From NCBI GenBank assembly GCA_025201365.1, contig JAIXMF010000012.1, positions 496,001-560,000 of the forward strand: DNA of 64,000 nucleotides. The letters are read 5' to 3'. A program made the position numbers and the translations under genes. This document shows positions 1 through 10,436 of the stretch, piece after piece. The stretch comes from Syncephalis plumigaleata (Eukaryota; Zoopagomycota; Zoopagomycetes; Zoopagales; Piptocephalidaceae). Positions within the stretch are counted from its first letter, which is position 1, and every line of letters begins with the position of its first letter. The notes beneath the pieces are model-generated. The model was not told the DNA's origin and made no database searches. It was given only the letters and a program-made list of their open reading frames with translations.

Positions 1-850
1 TGGTTACTGCCGATGATTCCACCAGTTGTGGCAGACCAATCTTACTCGCTTGGAAGTGTCGTCTTGATCTACTTGTAACACCATTACTTGCATTCAATAC
101 TGAGTCACGATGTTTGCGCGGGCGTAGGAACATACTAGCTCGTTGCATCCACGGCACCGGCTCCTCGGTCATGGAACGAGATCGACGATGTGACTTTAAA
201 CTTGGATGGTTGACACTGCGCGGCGCGTTGATCCATTGCTCGCCCACGGCATTGGTGAATGCCACGCAGTTACCGCTTGCTTGCAAATCTGACGGCCAAA
301 TACCAAAGAACTCCATCGAGGGACGAGCGTAGAGCACGCAACTGGGCAACTTCAATAGACCATTGACGAACCGGTTCAAATCACTTTGAATGGATGGCAA
401 TGAGTAATTGTTGCCAGGCTCATTACAAATGGTATTATCGGCCAGATCGGATATAGTATGCAATAGTGTGGGATCATCACCGAAATAGGTGCATAATAAG
501 CAGCCATACGAGCGGAAATCCATAAATCGACGACGAATCGTGTAGCCGCGCGGTGCACTCGTAGAAGCAGAGGTTGATGATGACTTGGCACTTGGTACAA
601 TACTAAAGGTAAACCATACTCGTTCCAAGGATGGTACACCCGATCCATCGTCTAGCACTTCGTATTCACCTTCCTTTATAGTAGAAAATGGCCCATGATT
701 TGAATTATCATGCGACGATGATGATGACGACGATAAAGAAGAAAAGGAAGTTTCTGATTCTGGTAAAGGTGGTTGCGGCTTATCATACGCTAATGCAGTG
801 GTAGCCATGGTGTTACTCGCCATGACTACTGTCTTATCCAGAGAAGTCAT
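1..850 (-). CDS. PX-domain protein, 3' part beyond window edge
   Basis: An uninterrupted frame runs from an ATG at 850 down to position 1 without a stop (about 283 codons), so the gene continues outside the window. After a Ser-rich low-complexity N-terminus comes a PX (phosphoinositide-binding) fold. It has a hydrophobic VWFTFSIVP strand, the basic YTIRRRF-MDFR motif that normally contacts the phosphate head group, and the closing helix LPSCVLYARPSMEFFGIWPSD. That last block matches RPVMEFLGRWHTDDD in the gene at 2585-7103, so the two are tandem paralogs on the same strand. PX proteins are recruited to membranes, often as polarity or trafficking scaffolds. The domain content beyond the edge is unknown. 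The PX call is good; the role is inference. Confidence 0.75.
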   Translation of the reverse strand, partial: MTSLDKTVVMASNTMATTALAYDKPQPPLPESETSFSSLSSSSSSSHDNSNHGPFSTIKEGEYEVLDDGSGVPSLERVWFTFSIVPSAKSSSTSASTSAPRGYTIRRRFMDFRSYGCLLCTYFGDDPTLLHTISDLADNTICNEPGNNYSLPSIQSDLNRFVNGLLKLPSCVLYARPSMEFFGIWPSDLQASGNCVAFTNAVGEQWINAPRSVNHPSLKSHRRSRSMTEEPVPWMQRASMFLRPRKHRDSVLNASNGVTSRSRRHFQASKIGLPQLVESSAVT

Positions 851-2584
851 CACTTAGGTATAGATGCAGTATAATGGATTATAATAGATAGCTATATGGT
901 TATATCTGTTTGTTTGTGAGTGAGTGAGTGAGTGGATAGACTGCAGAATGAACGTCAATGCAATCTAAATGTCAATAGGGCAAGAGCCAGCTTGCCAAAC
1001 TAATAGTAATAGTAATAATAGTAATAATGTCGATATTACTTGTTAAGCTTAGAAAACAACAAGTAGTGTCCCGTTAATGGAAAGAAAACTAAATAATAAG
1101 CGGAGTAACTAAAAGAAGTTAGGTAAGAACGCGGAAGAAGCAAACAACGTGCTATTTGACTTGGCGAACTCAATGAATAAACTAGGAAAAAAAGGAATAC
1201 GATACTGCACAGCAGTCAAGAATACCGTAGAAGAAGAAAAAGAATCGGTAAGTTATGCAAAAAAAGACTAGAGAAGTGTATTCTCTCGACAATACTAGTA
1301 TCGATAGTGGTAGTAGGCGGTAATGGTGGTAGTAGTGGTAGTAGTAGGAATGGCAAGTGTAGGAGTAGTAGTAAATGTAATTCAAGAAATGCAATAAGGA
1401 ATTAAATTGGAAAAAGTACCAGGTGCACGTCCTTTTGTTAGTTAACGAGGCGTAATACCTTTATTAACCTTTTGCTACTCTTCGTAGGATTTCTCTTTTC
1501 CATTAAACTGGAAGTATCTCCGTACATTAACGGAGTAGGAGAGGGAGTGTTACAGTTACAAGCTGAACAACAACGGCAACAACAACAACACCACACACAC
1601 ACACATCGTTGAGAATGTGTTACAAAAGATATACAGAACGTGTGCGTGCGTGTGTGTGTGCGATGAACATGTAGAAACAGTGTATTAGAACGGGATCAAG
1701 ACAAACCGGACAGCAAGGAGGATTGACCACTATCCTCGTCCTTCTCCGTGCTCTTTCTTCTCCACCCTCGTAGGTATTGACGAAATAAAAGTAGTAGTAT
1801 TGTTTCACGATGTGTGGATCCATCCCACCCTCACCTCAACCCTCGCTACTCCGTATGGAATAGTGTGATTGTTTTCTATTCCGTTCTTGGTGATCAGGTA
1901 GTTAATACGCCGTAATGCCTGAAATGACGGCAAATCCTACCGGTTTAATGCCATCTATATCGACTAATTAGTAAATAGCTAGAAATGTATGTAGCGATAT
2001 TGCCAATCAATTGATACACGCGTATGGATAAAATGGTGAAGCTATTTATAGATTCAAGGTAAGATGAGATTGAAAACATCATCATTACTATTAGCAGCAG
2101 TAGTAGTAGTAGTAATGGTTACATTTATTCATGTCTATACTCTAGACAATACAGTCTTATCATCATCTAGTAATAAAGTATCGGGTAGCATATAACTACG
2201 TATATCTTAAAGGCTTCATAGTCTGCCATACAAATTGATTGTGCATTATCATGAATACGTTGTGTAATAGACATGCCATTTCCCGAAGGACGGGATGTTC
2301 ACACATTGTAACAAGTAGTCTTCCACAGGACTTGCTGCCTGTTAATAACCGGAATGAATGAGATACTAATGATTTGCATCAAAGTTATTACTAATGTTGG
2401 ATAAAGAACTGAGTAAATGACCGATTTTAATCATAAGTAAAAATAAAATGAATAAGAAAACAGCACACATTCATTAATATAACGCCTACCATTTAAGAAG
2501 AACAATAACAATGACAATAATGACAACAATGACAACAATGATTGTCATGAATACTTCTTATAATGATCACCGAATAATAAGTTA
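851..2584. other. intergenic region between the two PX genes
   Basis: This 1.7 kb stretch lies between the 3' end of the PX/PB1 gene and the start of the edge PX gene, both on the minus strand. It is rich in GTA, GAGT and CA microsatellite runs (for example 915-935, 1320-1370 and 1590-1605). It probably includes the promoter and 5' leader of the edge gene. I see no further gene; short open frames here are made of repeat-encoded Tyr/Ser/His runs. Confidence 0.5.
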
Positions 2585-5500
2585 TCAAATACAATGGAAC
2601 ACTAAATGATGGTTACCTCCACCGAGACAATCATCGACCGCTTCACGTAAGGGACCATCGCCACTTACGGTTAACTCGCCGTGTGTGCCGCGATATACCA
2701 ATGCCTTGCCAGCGAATAATGACTCTGGCATTTGTCGACGAATTAACTCGGCCCAGATGGAGGCACGTAGCGAGGCATACTCGACATTGCGCATGGCTTG
2801 TAATAAAAAGAAGTGCTGCTCGTCAAGCTGCACCGTAATATCAAGACGACTGGTATCCTTCACCTGTTTCGTCACTAGTAAGCGTGATTCACTGCGCACC
2901 GAGCGTAGTAGTCGACGTGTACCGTTGCTATTGCTCGTAGTCGATGTTTCATCGTCATTGTTACTGGGCGTTTCTTCGATTTAGCATTCTGTTCAGCCAA
3001 CTGTTCAGCCTTGGCTTGTTCCTCCTCGGCCGCTTGAGCTTGACGTAACTGTTCAATAAAACTACGCTTATTACGCATCTTTTGAAGCCTGCTTAATTCT
3101 CTCGGTTTACTCGTAGTTTTATCGCTATTAGTTGTTGTTGTGGTGTGTGGTTGTGGCTGTAGTAGTAGTATGATGTCTAGATTGCTTTTACTTGATAGAC
3201 GAGGCGGTGGTACTACAGGAATTGATTCGGTAGTTTGATTAGTATCCGTGTTGGATGCCATTCCCTCCGACGTTGTTTCGGTGCCATTGCTGCTTGTTTC
3301 ATCGTCATTAGCGCTCGATTGCTTGTTCGTCATACGTGTGGTAGCGAGTATACTATTGCCTCGACGGATACCCAAACTGTTTACGAGACCACTGGCTGCA
3401 GTTTGGAATCGTGCCTTAAGCGTGTTATCGCCATGATGGTCACTAAGCGATTGGTTATCGGTATCCACTCGATCTTTAGATACATGAAGGCAAATGCACT
3501 AGAGAAACTGCTGGTCATCCTATTAGATACACTTCTACTCAACGCTATATTCTCGGTGGTTGTCTCTTCTGTCGTCGTCGTCGTTGCTGCTGTCTCTTCC
3601 AATGGCGATGCATTGGATGGAGTGACATCAAGACCAATCTTACGAGCTACATCTGGATCCATCCATGGTGCAGCTGATGATGGTGACATATTCGGTGAGT
3701 CGGCACTATCCGTAGGTGATACCGGTGTTACCGACAAAGTGATATCACTTGTATTCAGTGGATGCAATTCTGATGACGATGCGGCGACGTTTAACGAATC
3801 CGAATTAGAGTTGGATTCTATTTGTGCTGTCGTTGTCGTTGTCGTTGTCTCTTCATTTCTTGCTGCATTCATTGGAGATTGCGCCAATTCAAGTGTTACA
3901 GATGGACGTCGATCCGACGGTGTAACTAATTGTTGTATACCCTCAGATGTCATTGATGTGGTTGTGATTGTGGTTGTTGTTAAGCTATCAGCAGTTATTG
4001 TCTCATCATCAACCGTCATTTCCGTATTAGTAGATGTTGTCTCTGTAACTGTTATATCTTGCACACTTGTACTAGTAGCTGTATTTATGTCAGCTTCAAT
4101 GGCCACCGGTATATCTTCTTTGGCATCTGATGGAGCCACGTCGACTACAACAGGAGCATCATCATCGTCGTCGTCTCATCATCATTGTCGGTATCATTAT
4201 TATTCCCATCATCCATACAACTTTCTAGATGTTCCGATAAGCGATACCATGAAGTAGCCGGTGGTGAACTCGGTGACATTGGTGTCTCTGGTGTCTCGGT
4301 GGGCACTAGTGAAACACGCGGCGGTATTGGCAATGCAGATGATGACGACGACGACGGTATTAAACCAAATGAGCCTCGCGGTAGATTGAGATTCAGTTGC
4401 TCGATAAGTGCCGGTGTTAATGGTACTTCACTTGCGATAGTCGACGGATTTGCCAAATTAGAGGATGTCGTTTCACTCTCCACCACTGGACGATTCGCGA
4501 TGGGCGGTGGTATCGGCAATGGTTTACGCTGTGATGAATCTGCTCCATTCACGGGTGCTGCCGCTACCACTGATACATTAGCGGAAGCATTCGAGCTTTC
4601 ATTTGATACGAATGCAGATAGTAGTTTAGACAGTGCTCCTTTACCGCTCGGACGATTAGCCGGTGCTGGTGGTAATGGCTTGCTCTTTGTGTTGGCAGTA
4701 GTCTCCGTATTAGGCAACGCAGGTAATGCAGCATTTGTGTCCTTTTGCATATGAATGGAAGGTAGCTGTTTATCTTTTAGTAGTACCTCTGGAGCTGCTT
4801 TATCATTATTCTGAGATTTGCTGCTGCTACTGCTCTTGGAACAGCATAGTAGTATTTCATTTCCAGTGGCTATGGCCATTACCTGTTGAAGTGCGTTATC
4901 ATTTAACACGCGAATGGCCTTAGCATCTGGATTATTCGGATCGGTGTACAATAGTAAGCGACCACTCATACGTTCAGCCAACCCGGGTATGCGTGATACC
5001 TCCTTCCATAGCGCATTTCGCAATTGAGAGAACTGCGCGGTACGAGCCAGTCTAATTCGTACTTCTCTGGTGGAATCCACGCGTACTATAACGATAACGT
5101 GACTAGCATCGGATGAATCGACTGATGGTTGATTGCCACCATTACCAGTAGTAGCAGCAGCAGCATTGTTGCTGTTACTATTAGTGACTAATGTGCTACG
5201 TCTATCTGCGCCATTACGTTGTGGTGATCTTTCGGGAATAGGCGTTGTATTGGATATACCAGTATGTGAACCGTTTCTTCGATGGACAGCACTCGCTGAA
5301 CGTGCCCGCGTCATAGGCACTTCACCAGTTCCATTAACGCCAGGAGTAAAGTTGGTCACGGTGGCTACCATGACAGTTACCGAATCATTGCCTAATGAAT
5401 TTGGTTTCAACAGTTGGAGATCGTTCTTCCCCGAGAGAATAGGCGAGTTGTTGGCAGTTACCGATTTACGTTTACCACCCATGCTTTGTCGACGTGTTGA

Positions 5501-7103
5501 ACTATCCTGCTTAAATGACGTGGAACTATTGGAATTGGGCGGCGAGAGGTAGGGCGTCGTCCCACCATTGGCAAGACTCGATACAGGTGAACTACTGCAA
5601 GAATCACGATGTGCAACCGCTTGTTTCAAGAAACGGGCCAGCGTACTCGTAGTCGCATTACCATTGCCCGATTGACTTACGGGCGGTGATGTCGTGCCAG
5701 TATTACGCTTCATGGAGGATGGTAAATACTGGTCAAAGGAAGAGTTACTAAGATCTACTGATGAATGATTACTATTACCGCCTCGATGATGCTGATGCTG
5801 ATGCTGATGATGCTGCTTTAAACGATCACGTCCCGTCGTTTGTAATAATTCCGAAAGTGCCGGTTCACCTTGCGGCGATGAAATGTTGTTTTGCTGTAGG
5901 ATAGCATTAAGATCAGAGAACAGTTCAGTCGTTCGTTTACTATCCACATCTGGTAACTTGAAGTCACTCGGTAAACCGTAACTCATACTTCCGTCTAATA
6001 ATCAATCAATTAAATGCATTAGTAATAGTTTATAAACTATAGCAGTACAACTCTATCCTTATTTACTACTCACCTTCACTTGGTGTGATGGTCTGACTTT
6101 GTCCCGATGAAGTGCGTCGTATAGATAATGTCGATCCTTCAGAGCCACGTCTACCTTGACGACCACGTCGATAGGCATCGTTGCCGTTGCTACAATCGTC
6201 GTCGACGTTCGATCGTTTACTCGTGAATAGCGAGCTAACGCGTGCACGTACATGTGTGAAAGAGCGTACTTTACGCATTCGTGCCTTACACGGTTCATCG
6301 TCGATTAGCGTGGCATCATCGTCAGCACTAGTTATATTAAAGGGTGGCAGTGGCCCATGACTTGAACTACCACCGCCCATTAATGGTCTATCACCCTCGC
6401 TACTCTGTCGACTTAGTAGGATGTTAGCACTACCTCCATTATGAGAACTACCGCTTCTTGTGGGACGATGGCCTTGTATAAATGGCTTACTCTTCGACGA
6501 GGATTTGTTCGATAGCAATTGCGCGGCATGCTGTTTCATAGCCGATCGAATATCGTTAAGGGAGCGAGTTCGCTGATTGCGGGGACGGCGCATTTGATTT
6601 AAGGCCTCTTTACAGCGTAGCGACAAATCATCGTCCGTGTGCCATCGACCAAGGAACTCCATGACAGGTCGCGAGGTAAGTACAATATGAGATGTTTCAA
6701 ATAGCTGCACGAGAAATGTGCCCAAATCTTCTTGGCGTTGCTCTTGGGTAATGTTCTGGTCGAATTCGTTGTCAAAAGCTGCGCCGATGCAAGTCGATAA
6801 TTGGCGTAGAAGCTCAGCATTCTGCTCGAACTCCTCGCATAGTTGATGGGTGAAACACTGGAAATCTTCATATCGACGATAAATGGTATATGGCTTGCGA
6901 TGAAAGGAAACCGTTTGTGCATGCTTCATGACCGTGACCGGTTTTGGTTGGACTACGACTTGATACCATATTTCCTCGTCAATAATTTCATGGCCCACCA
7001 GCTGAGCATGCGACAAAGCAGGCGCTAATTTAATTCCCTCATATTGCGCGGCGGATATAAGGTCGTCCCGATTTGAGTTACTATTAGACTTGGTAGTCAT
7101 CAT
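2585..7103 (-). CDS. PX and PB1 domain scaffold protein (Bem1/Scd2-like in parts)
   Basis: The start is an ATG at 7103. Exon 1 (7103-6074) encodes an N-terminal PX domain (YTIYRRYEDFQCF basic motif, RPVMEFLGRW end). A 79-nt intron (6073-5995, GTGAGT...TATTAG) joins it in frame to a long Ser/Asn-rich exon with a PB1-like domain (VIVIVRVDSTREVRIRL...LLLYTDPNN near 4820-5110). A second PB1-like domain lies at the C-terminus (LDITVQLDEQHFFLLQ...LVFHCI). PX plus PB1 recalls the polarity scaffolds Bem1/Scd2, but no SH3 domain is visible and the order differs. Between 4150 and 2950 the reading frame changes three times, always in the same sense (near 4150, 3500 and 2970), with no standard intron to explain it. 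Either there are assembly indels, unusually short introns, or decay. The role is inferred. Confidence 0.65.
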
Positions 7104-8570
7104 CTTGCTAAATACTCCGCGCTAGTTATAGTTGAAAGAAAGGAAGCGACTGAACAAACGACGATATAATAGAGAAGCGAGAAACCGTAATAACAATAAT
7201 AATAATATAATGGAAGTGGTAGTGGTGGCGGCGATAATAATAGGCTATAGTTGTAAGAATACCAAGGTAAGTAACACGTTTGACCAGCCAACGTGAAGTT
7301 GTCGTTTTCTGTATGCGAGAATGGGCGAGTAAGAGTGAATGAGTAGGTATGTATGTATGATGTTGCAGTAGCAGTGTATATGCTTGTATAATGCTTAAAG
7401 TATGAGTGATGTGTATAACGGAAGCAAGTGTACTAGTAGTGGAGTAAAATGAGACACTAAAACATCAGGAGTAAAGCAAGGAAAGAGCGAAAGAGAGAGA
7501 GAGAGAAGGAATGCGGCAAGTTGCTCGTTCGTTCAAGAAGGACGACTATCACAAATGGAACGATACTAGCAACAAGTACGCGTACACACGAGAAGATAAT
7601 ACGTACAAAAGTACTAAGTTAAAAGGTCGAGGTCTCAAAGTAAGCAAAATAAAGGTGGAATGAAAAGAAAGCGAATATTCCAACAAAAGTGGGAAAGAGA
7701 GACAATAGTAGTAATAGTGGTAAGGGTGGTAGTAGTACTAGGAAGTGTAGTAGAAATAAGAATGAGCGTGGTGGTTAGAGTAGTAAAAAGAAGCAGAGGA
7801 GGAGAAGGAGAAGGAGAAGGAAACGTTGTTATTCATTCATAAGACAAAGTACACTCCAAGTAATAATGATTGTGTGTGTAGTGTGCGGTGTGCGGTGCGG
7901 TGTGTTGTGCCGCACATTGAAGACCGGTTTCCGTACTTGTATATGAATGAATATATGGTGCGTCTACGCTCACCACCTCATGACATACAAATTAAAGCGT
8001 GTAGGTAGAGCTCAACAAACAATAAACTCAAACGGTGTTTTAAGAAGGTTGTCCGTGCATACGATCATCTTAGAACTCATGATATACGGTTGACCACGCA
8101 AGTGTACGCCCATGATTAGGTAGCGTACATCATTTGGACGACTGTCATCTCAGTTAGATTTCTATCATTGTTATACGCATGGTGCATGTACACATGTCAT
8201 TCATGCATTCTGGTGTATACACACACGCACACATGTGTATGTATGTATGTCAATTGATATGTACAAGCACTAAATGCCTTCGTACATTGGGGGTTACACG
8301 TGTACATGTAACAGAATATGAATTGTTCTATTATTCCATCACTAAAGACTAGACTCCTTTATTAAAATGACGAAACATGAATGAAGTAGTAGTACCAATT
8401 ATTGATGATCCAACAAAATTGTTATAGAATCCTTTTCTAGATTTGTACGCACATCGAATATAAACAAAAGCTGATTTTGGCATTAATGATTCCGTAATAG
8501 ATACATCATGTTACCGATTTAGTAGTACCAGCAAAGTTATACTTGTTACAACACTGAGTAAGCGATGATT
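7104..8570. other. intergenic, purine-rich; one unassigned coding-like stretch
   Basis: This region lies upstream of the PX/PB1 gene. The plus strand is rich in GA/GTA simple repeats between 7480 and 7830. On the minus strand at about 8150-8012 there is a 45-codon open stretch preceded by an acceptor-like CTGAG (RPNDVRYLIMGVHLRGQPYI...) that reads like protein but matches nothing I know. It could be another fragment of a decayed gene next to the PUF60-like remnant. No complete gene is visible. Confidence 0.35.
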
Positions 8571-8953
8571 CTAGTTTGCTATTGTTATAGATGGTACTCG
8601 ATGTGGTCCCAGTCCTTTTAATGCCTTCATACCTTCGATCGATGTACCAGGTATCATGGCTGTAATAACATGGAGAATATCGTCGCCTAGTTCAAATTCA
8701 TTCATTGCTGCTATGGCCACCGGTACTACTTCATCCGATTCACAATCAATAAATCTAGTGCAATTTATTAATGAATTTATATACATGTCTTTTGCTACCA
8801 TCTTACCCGTAAGTCTTGTGTTGTCTTGTAGTCGTATTCGACTAATGTTATTAACAATTTAATAGTTAGCAACCTAGTGAATGGAATGACCACGTATGCA
8901 TATATGCTTACAGCGAGAATGCAATACTCGATTCTATCAAATGCCTCAATGAT
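8571..8953 (-). pseudogene. PUF60/FIR-like RNA-binding protein remnant (second RRM)
   Basis: Three short exons can be joined across two conventional introns (GTAAGC...CATTAG and GTAAGA...CACTAG). They give an RRM core: IIEAFDRIEYCILA, then SNTTTRQHKTYGFIDCES, then VAIAAMNEFELGDDILHV. This follows the second RRM of the U2AF-related splicing factor PUF60 (EAFGKIKSC..., KHKGYGFIEYE, MNLFDLGGQYLRV). Upstream, towards the left arm of the large inverted repeat, the same frame meets stops (TAG and TAA near 8960-8980), although a VHPLYL fragment resembling the RRM2 start lies in another frame near 9000. The first RRM is not seen. The piece therefore looks like a decayed host gene that loses its 5' part next to the arm boundary at about 9203. 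Confidence 0.55.
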
Positions 8954-9325
8954 AGTTTACAGTGTCAACTATACCATACTAAATAAAGCGGATGCACATT
9001 ACAAATACTCGCATACTCCATGATCATAGGCTGTATTTGATGAGCACTTTAAACCGTGTATTTATTGAATAAACTATGATGACAATGCTTACGATCATTT
9101 GCATAGATAGCAACGAGTGAACGAAGATAATACACGGTAAACAATGTAATAAACAAGCAGTAGTTAGTAGAATGACTGACTTGTCATGAATAAGCAAGGA
9201 ATGAGCAAGGAAGGGCGCATGAACACGTATGCCAGTTTATTTGAAGATGCAGTGTATGCTTGTAGGTAGATAGAGTATGTAGATGCCAGTAAACAAATGA
9301 AAATACAAATAAAAGCATGACATAA

Positions 9326-9381
9326 GGGTGGCATACAAACAGATGACGGAAAAGGGTGGCATACAAACAGATGACGGAAAA
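9326..9381 (+). repeat. 28-bp unit, two tandem copies in the left arm only
   Basis: The unit beginning GGGTGGCATACAAACAGATG is present twice in a row here with identical sequence. The right arm has a single copy at about 27,790-27,820. This is the clearest length difference between the arms apart from the LTR element. Confidence 0.85.
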
Positions 9382-9619
9382 GAGTGGTAAAAGTAAAAGG
9401 TACATATTACAACGAGAGTAGTAAACGCTCAAACATTGATAAATAAGCAGGACAGTGATAGAAAACAAAGGACTAGAACGAACAATAAACAAGGCTTATT
9501 GGTATAGTAATAATAACGACAAGTGAGCATGTAGATAGCTTAGAGGAAGAGGAAAACAAAGAGATAAATAAAAGTCATAGAGATAGTATGACAGAATAGC
9601 TGCTATTGGGAATGTATAT

Positions 9620-9960
9620 GCTAAAGTGAAAGAAGGAGTAAGTGGAATGTGAATGACACGAAGAAGACACGTATTACTGAGAAAGTAAAAGAACTAGCTA
9701 GCATATAGTTAAGAGGAAGTAGACGTGTGTTGTTTACTGACAAGTGGAATGTAGTTGACACAAAGAAGGCACTTACTGTTTAGTGGTAAGGGAAATGACA
9801 GGGAAATGCAGTTGGCATGAAGAAGACGCGTGTTGTTGAATGACAGGGGAAATGAAGTTAGCAGAAAGAAGACAATAGTGGTAAAGAAGGGAAAGGGAAA
9901 CATGGAAAACAGTTAGAATGCAGCTGACACGAAGAAGACGCGTGCTGTTTAAAGAAATAA
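9620..9960 (+). repeat. degenerate tandem repeat tract (left-arm copy)
   Basis: This purine-rich tract contains recurring motifs such as GAAGAAGACGCGTG and GAATGTAGTTGACA/GCAGTTGGCA at irregular spacings of about 50-70 bp. It looks like a decayed minisatellite. The open frames across it, on the opposite strand, are long only because that strand is pyrimidine-rich. Confidence 0.6.
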
Positions 9961-10036
9961 ATAACAAGGGGAATGAGCAATAGATGGAATTGTGGATACA
10001 CGCAGAGTGAAATGATAATAGTGGCGAGCATGTGTA

Positions 10037-10436
10037 TGTGGTGCGGACACATCGTCTCCATAAGACATTAATTAAAAAAGTATATAATTCACGATGTCGC
10101 TTGCAATACTTTTGCGGTTGCATTGCACGTTTGTATGTTGTGACTTACCTAACCAGATATTCATACATATATAAGCTTCTACGAAGCACGTAAATTATAA
10201 TAAAATAAGTTCCGTTTTGAAATAGTTTGTGTGTGTGTCCTATCATTGTCCCTAGTCAGAGTTGGCTAGTGTTCTTTATACGCAGAGAGAGAAAGCTGTA
10301 CGAGTGTACAGTTGGGAAAGAGATACACGACGGATTATTACGAGCGATTCATTAAGCCTAGTTACATTGCCGCCCAACGAGCTAGGAGAAGCAACATGGC
10401 TACCCACGTCAGACCCGTCAATAACCCCCCGCCACA
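10037..10436 (+). repeat. 5' LTR of the Ty3/gypsy element
   Basis: The LTR is 400 bp and TG...CA bounded. AT-rich TATA-like sequences (TATATAATT near 10,080 and CATATATAAG near 10,165) sit upstream of the presumed transcript start. The gag-pol frame already opens inside its 3' part. A TGG that could begin a tRNA primer-binding site starts at 10,439, two bases past the LTR. Confidence 0.93.

Noticed and set aside
3235-4257. Long 340-codon plus-strand frame
   Set aside because: It is a shadow of the Ser/Thr-rich PX/PB1 gene on the minus strand; Val/Ser runs arise from the complement of Thr/Asp codons.
9184-10123. Several Leu/Ser/Phe-rich open frames (also 27,078-28,015)
   Set aside because: They follow the pyrimidine-rich degenerate repeat tract, shift frame between repeat units and lack splice or start context; composition explains them.
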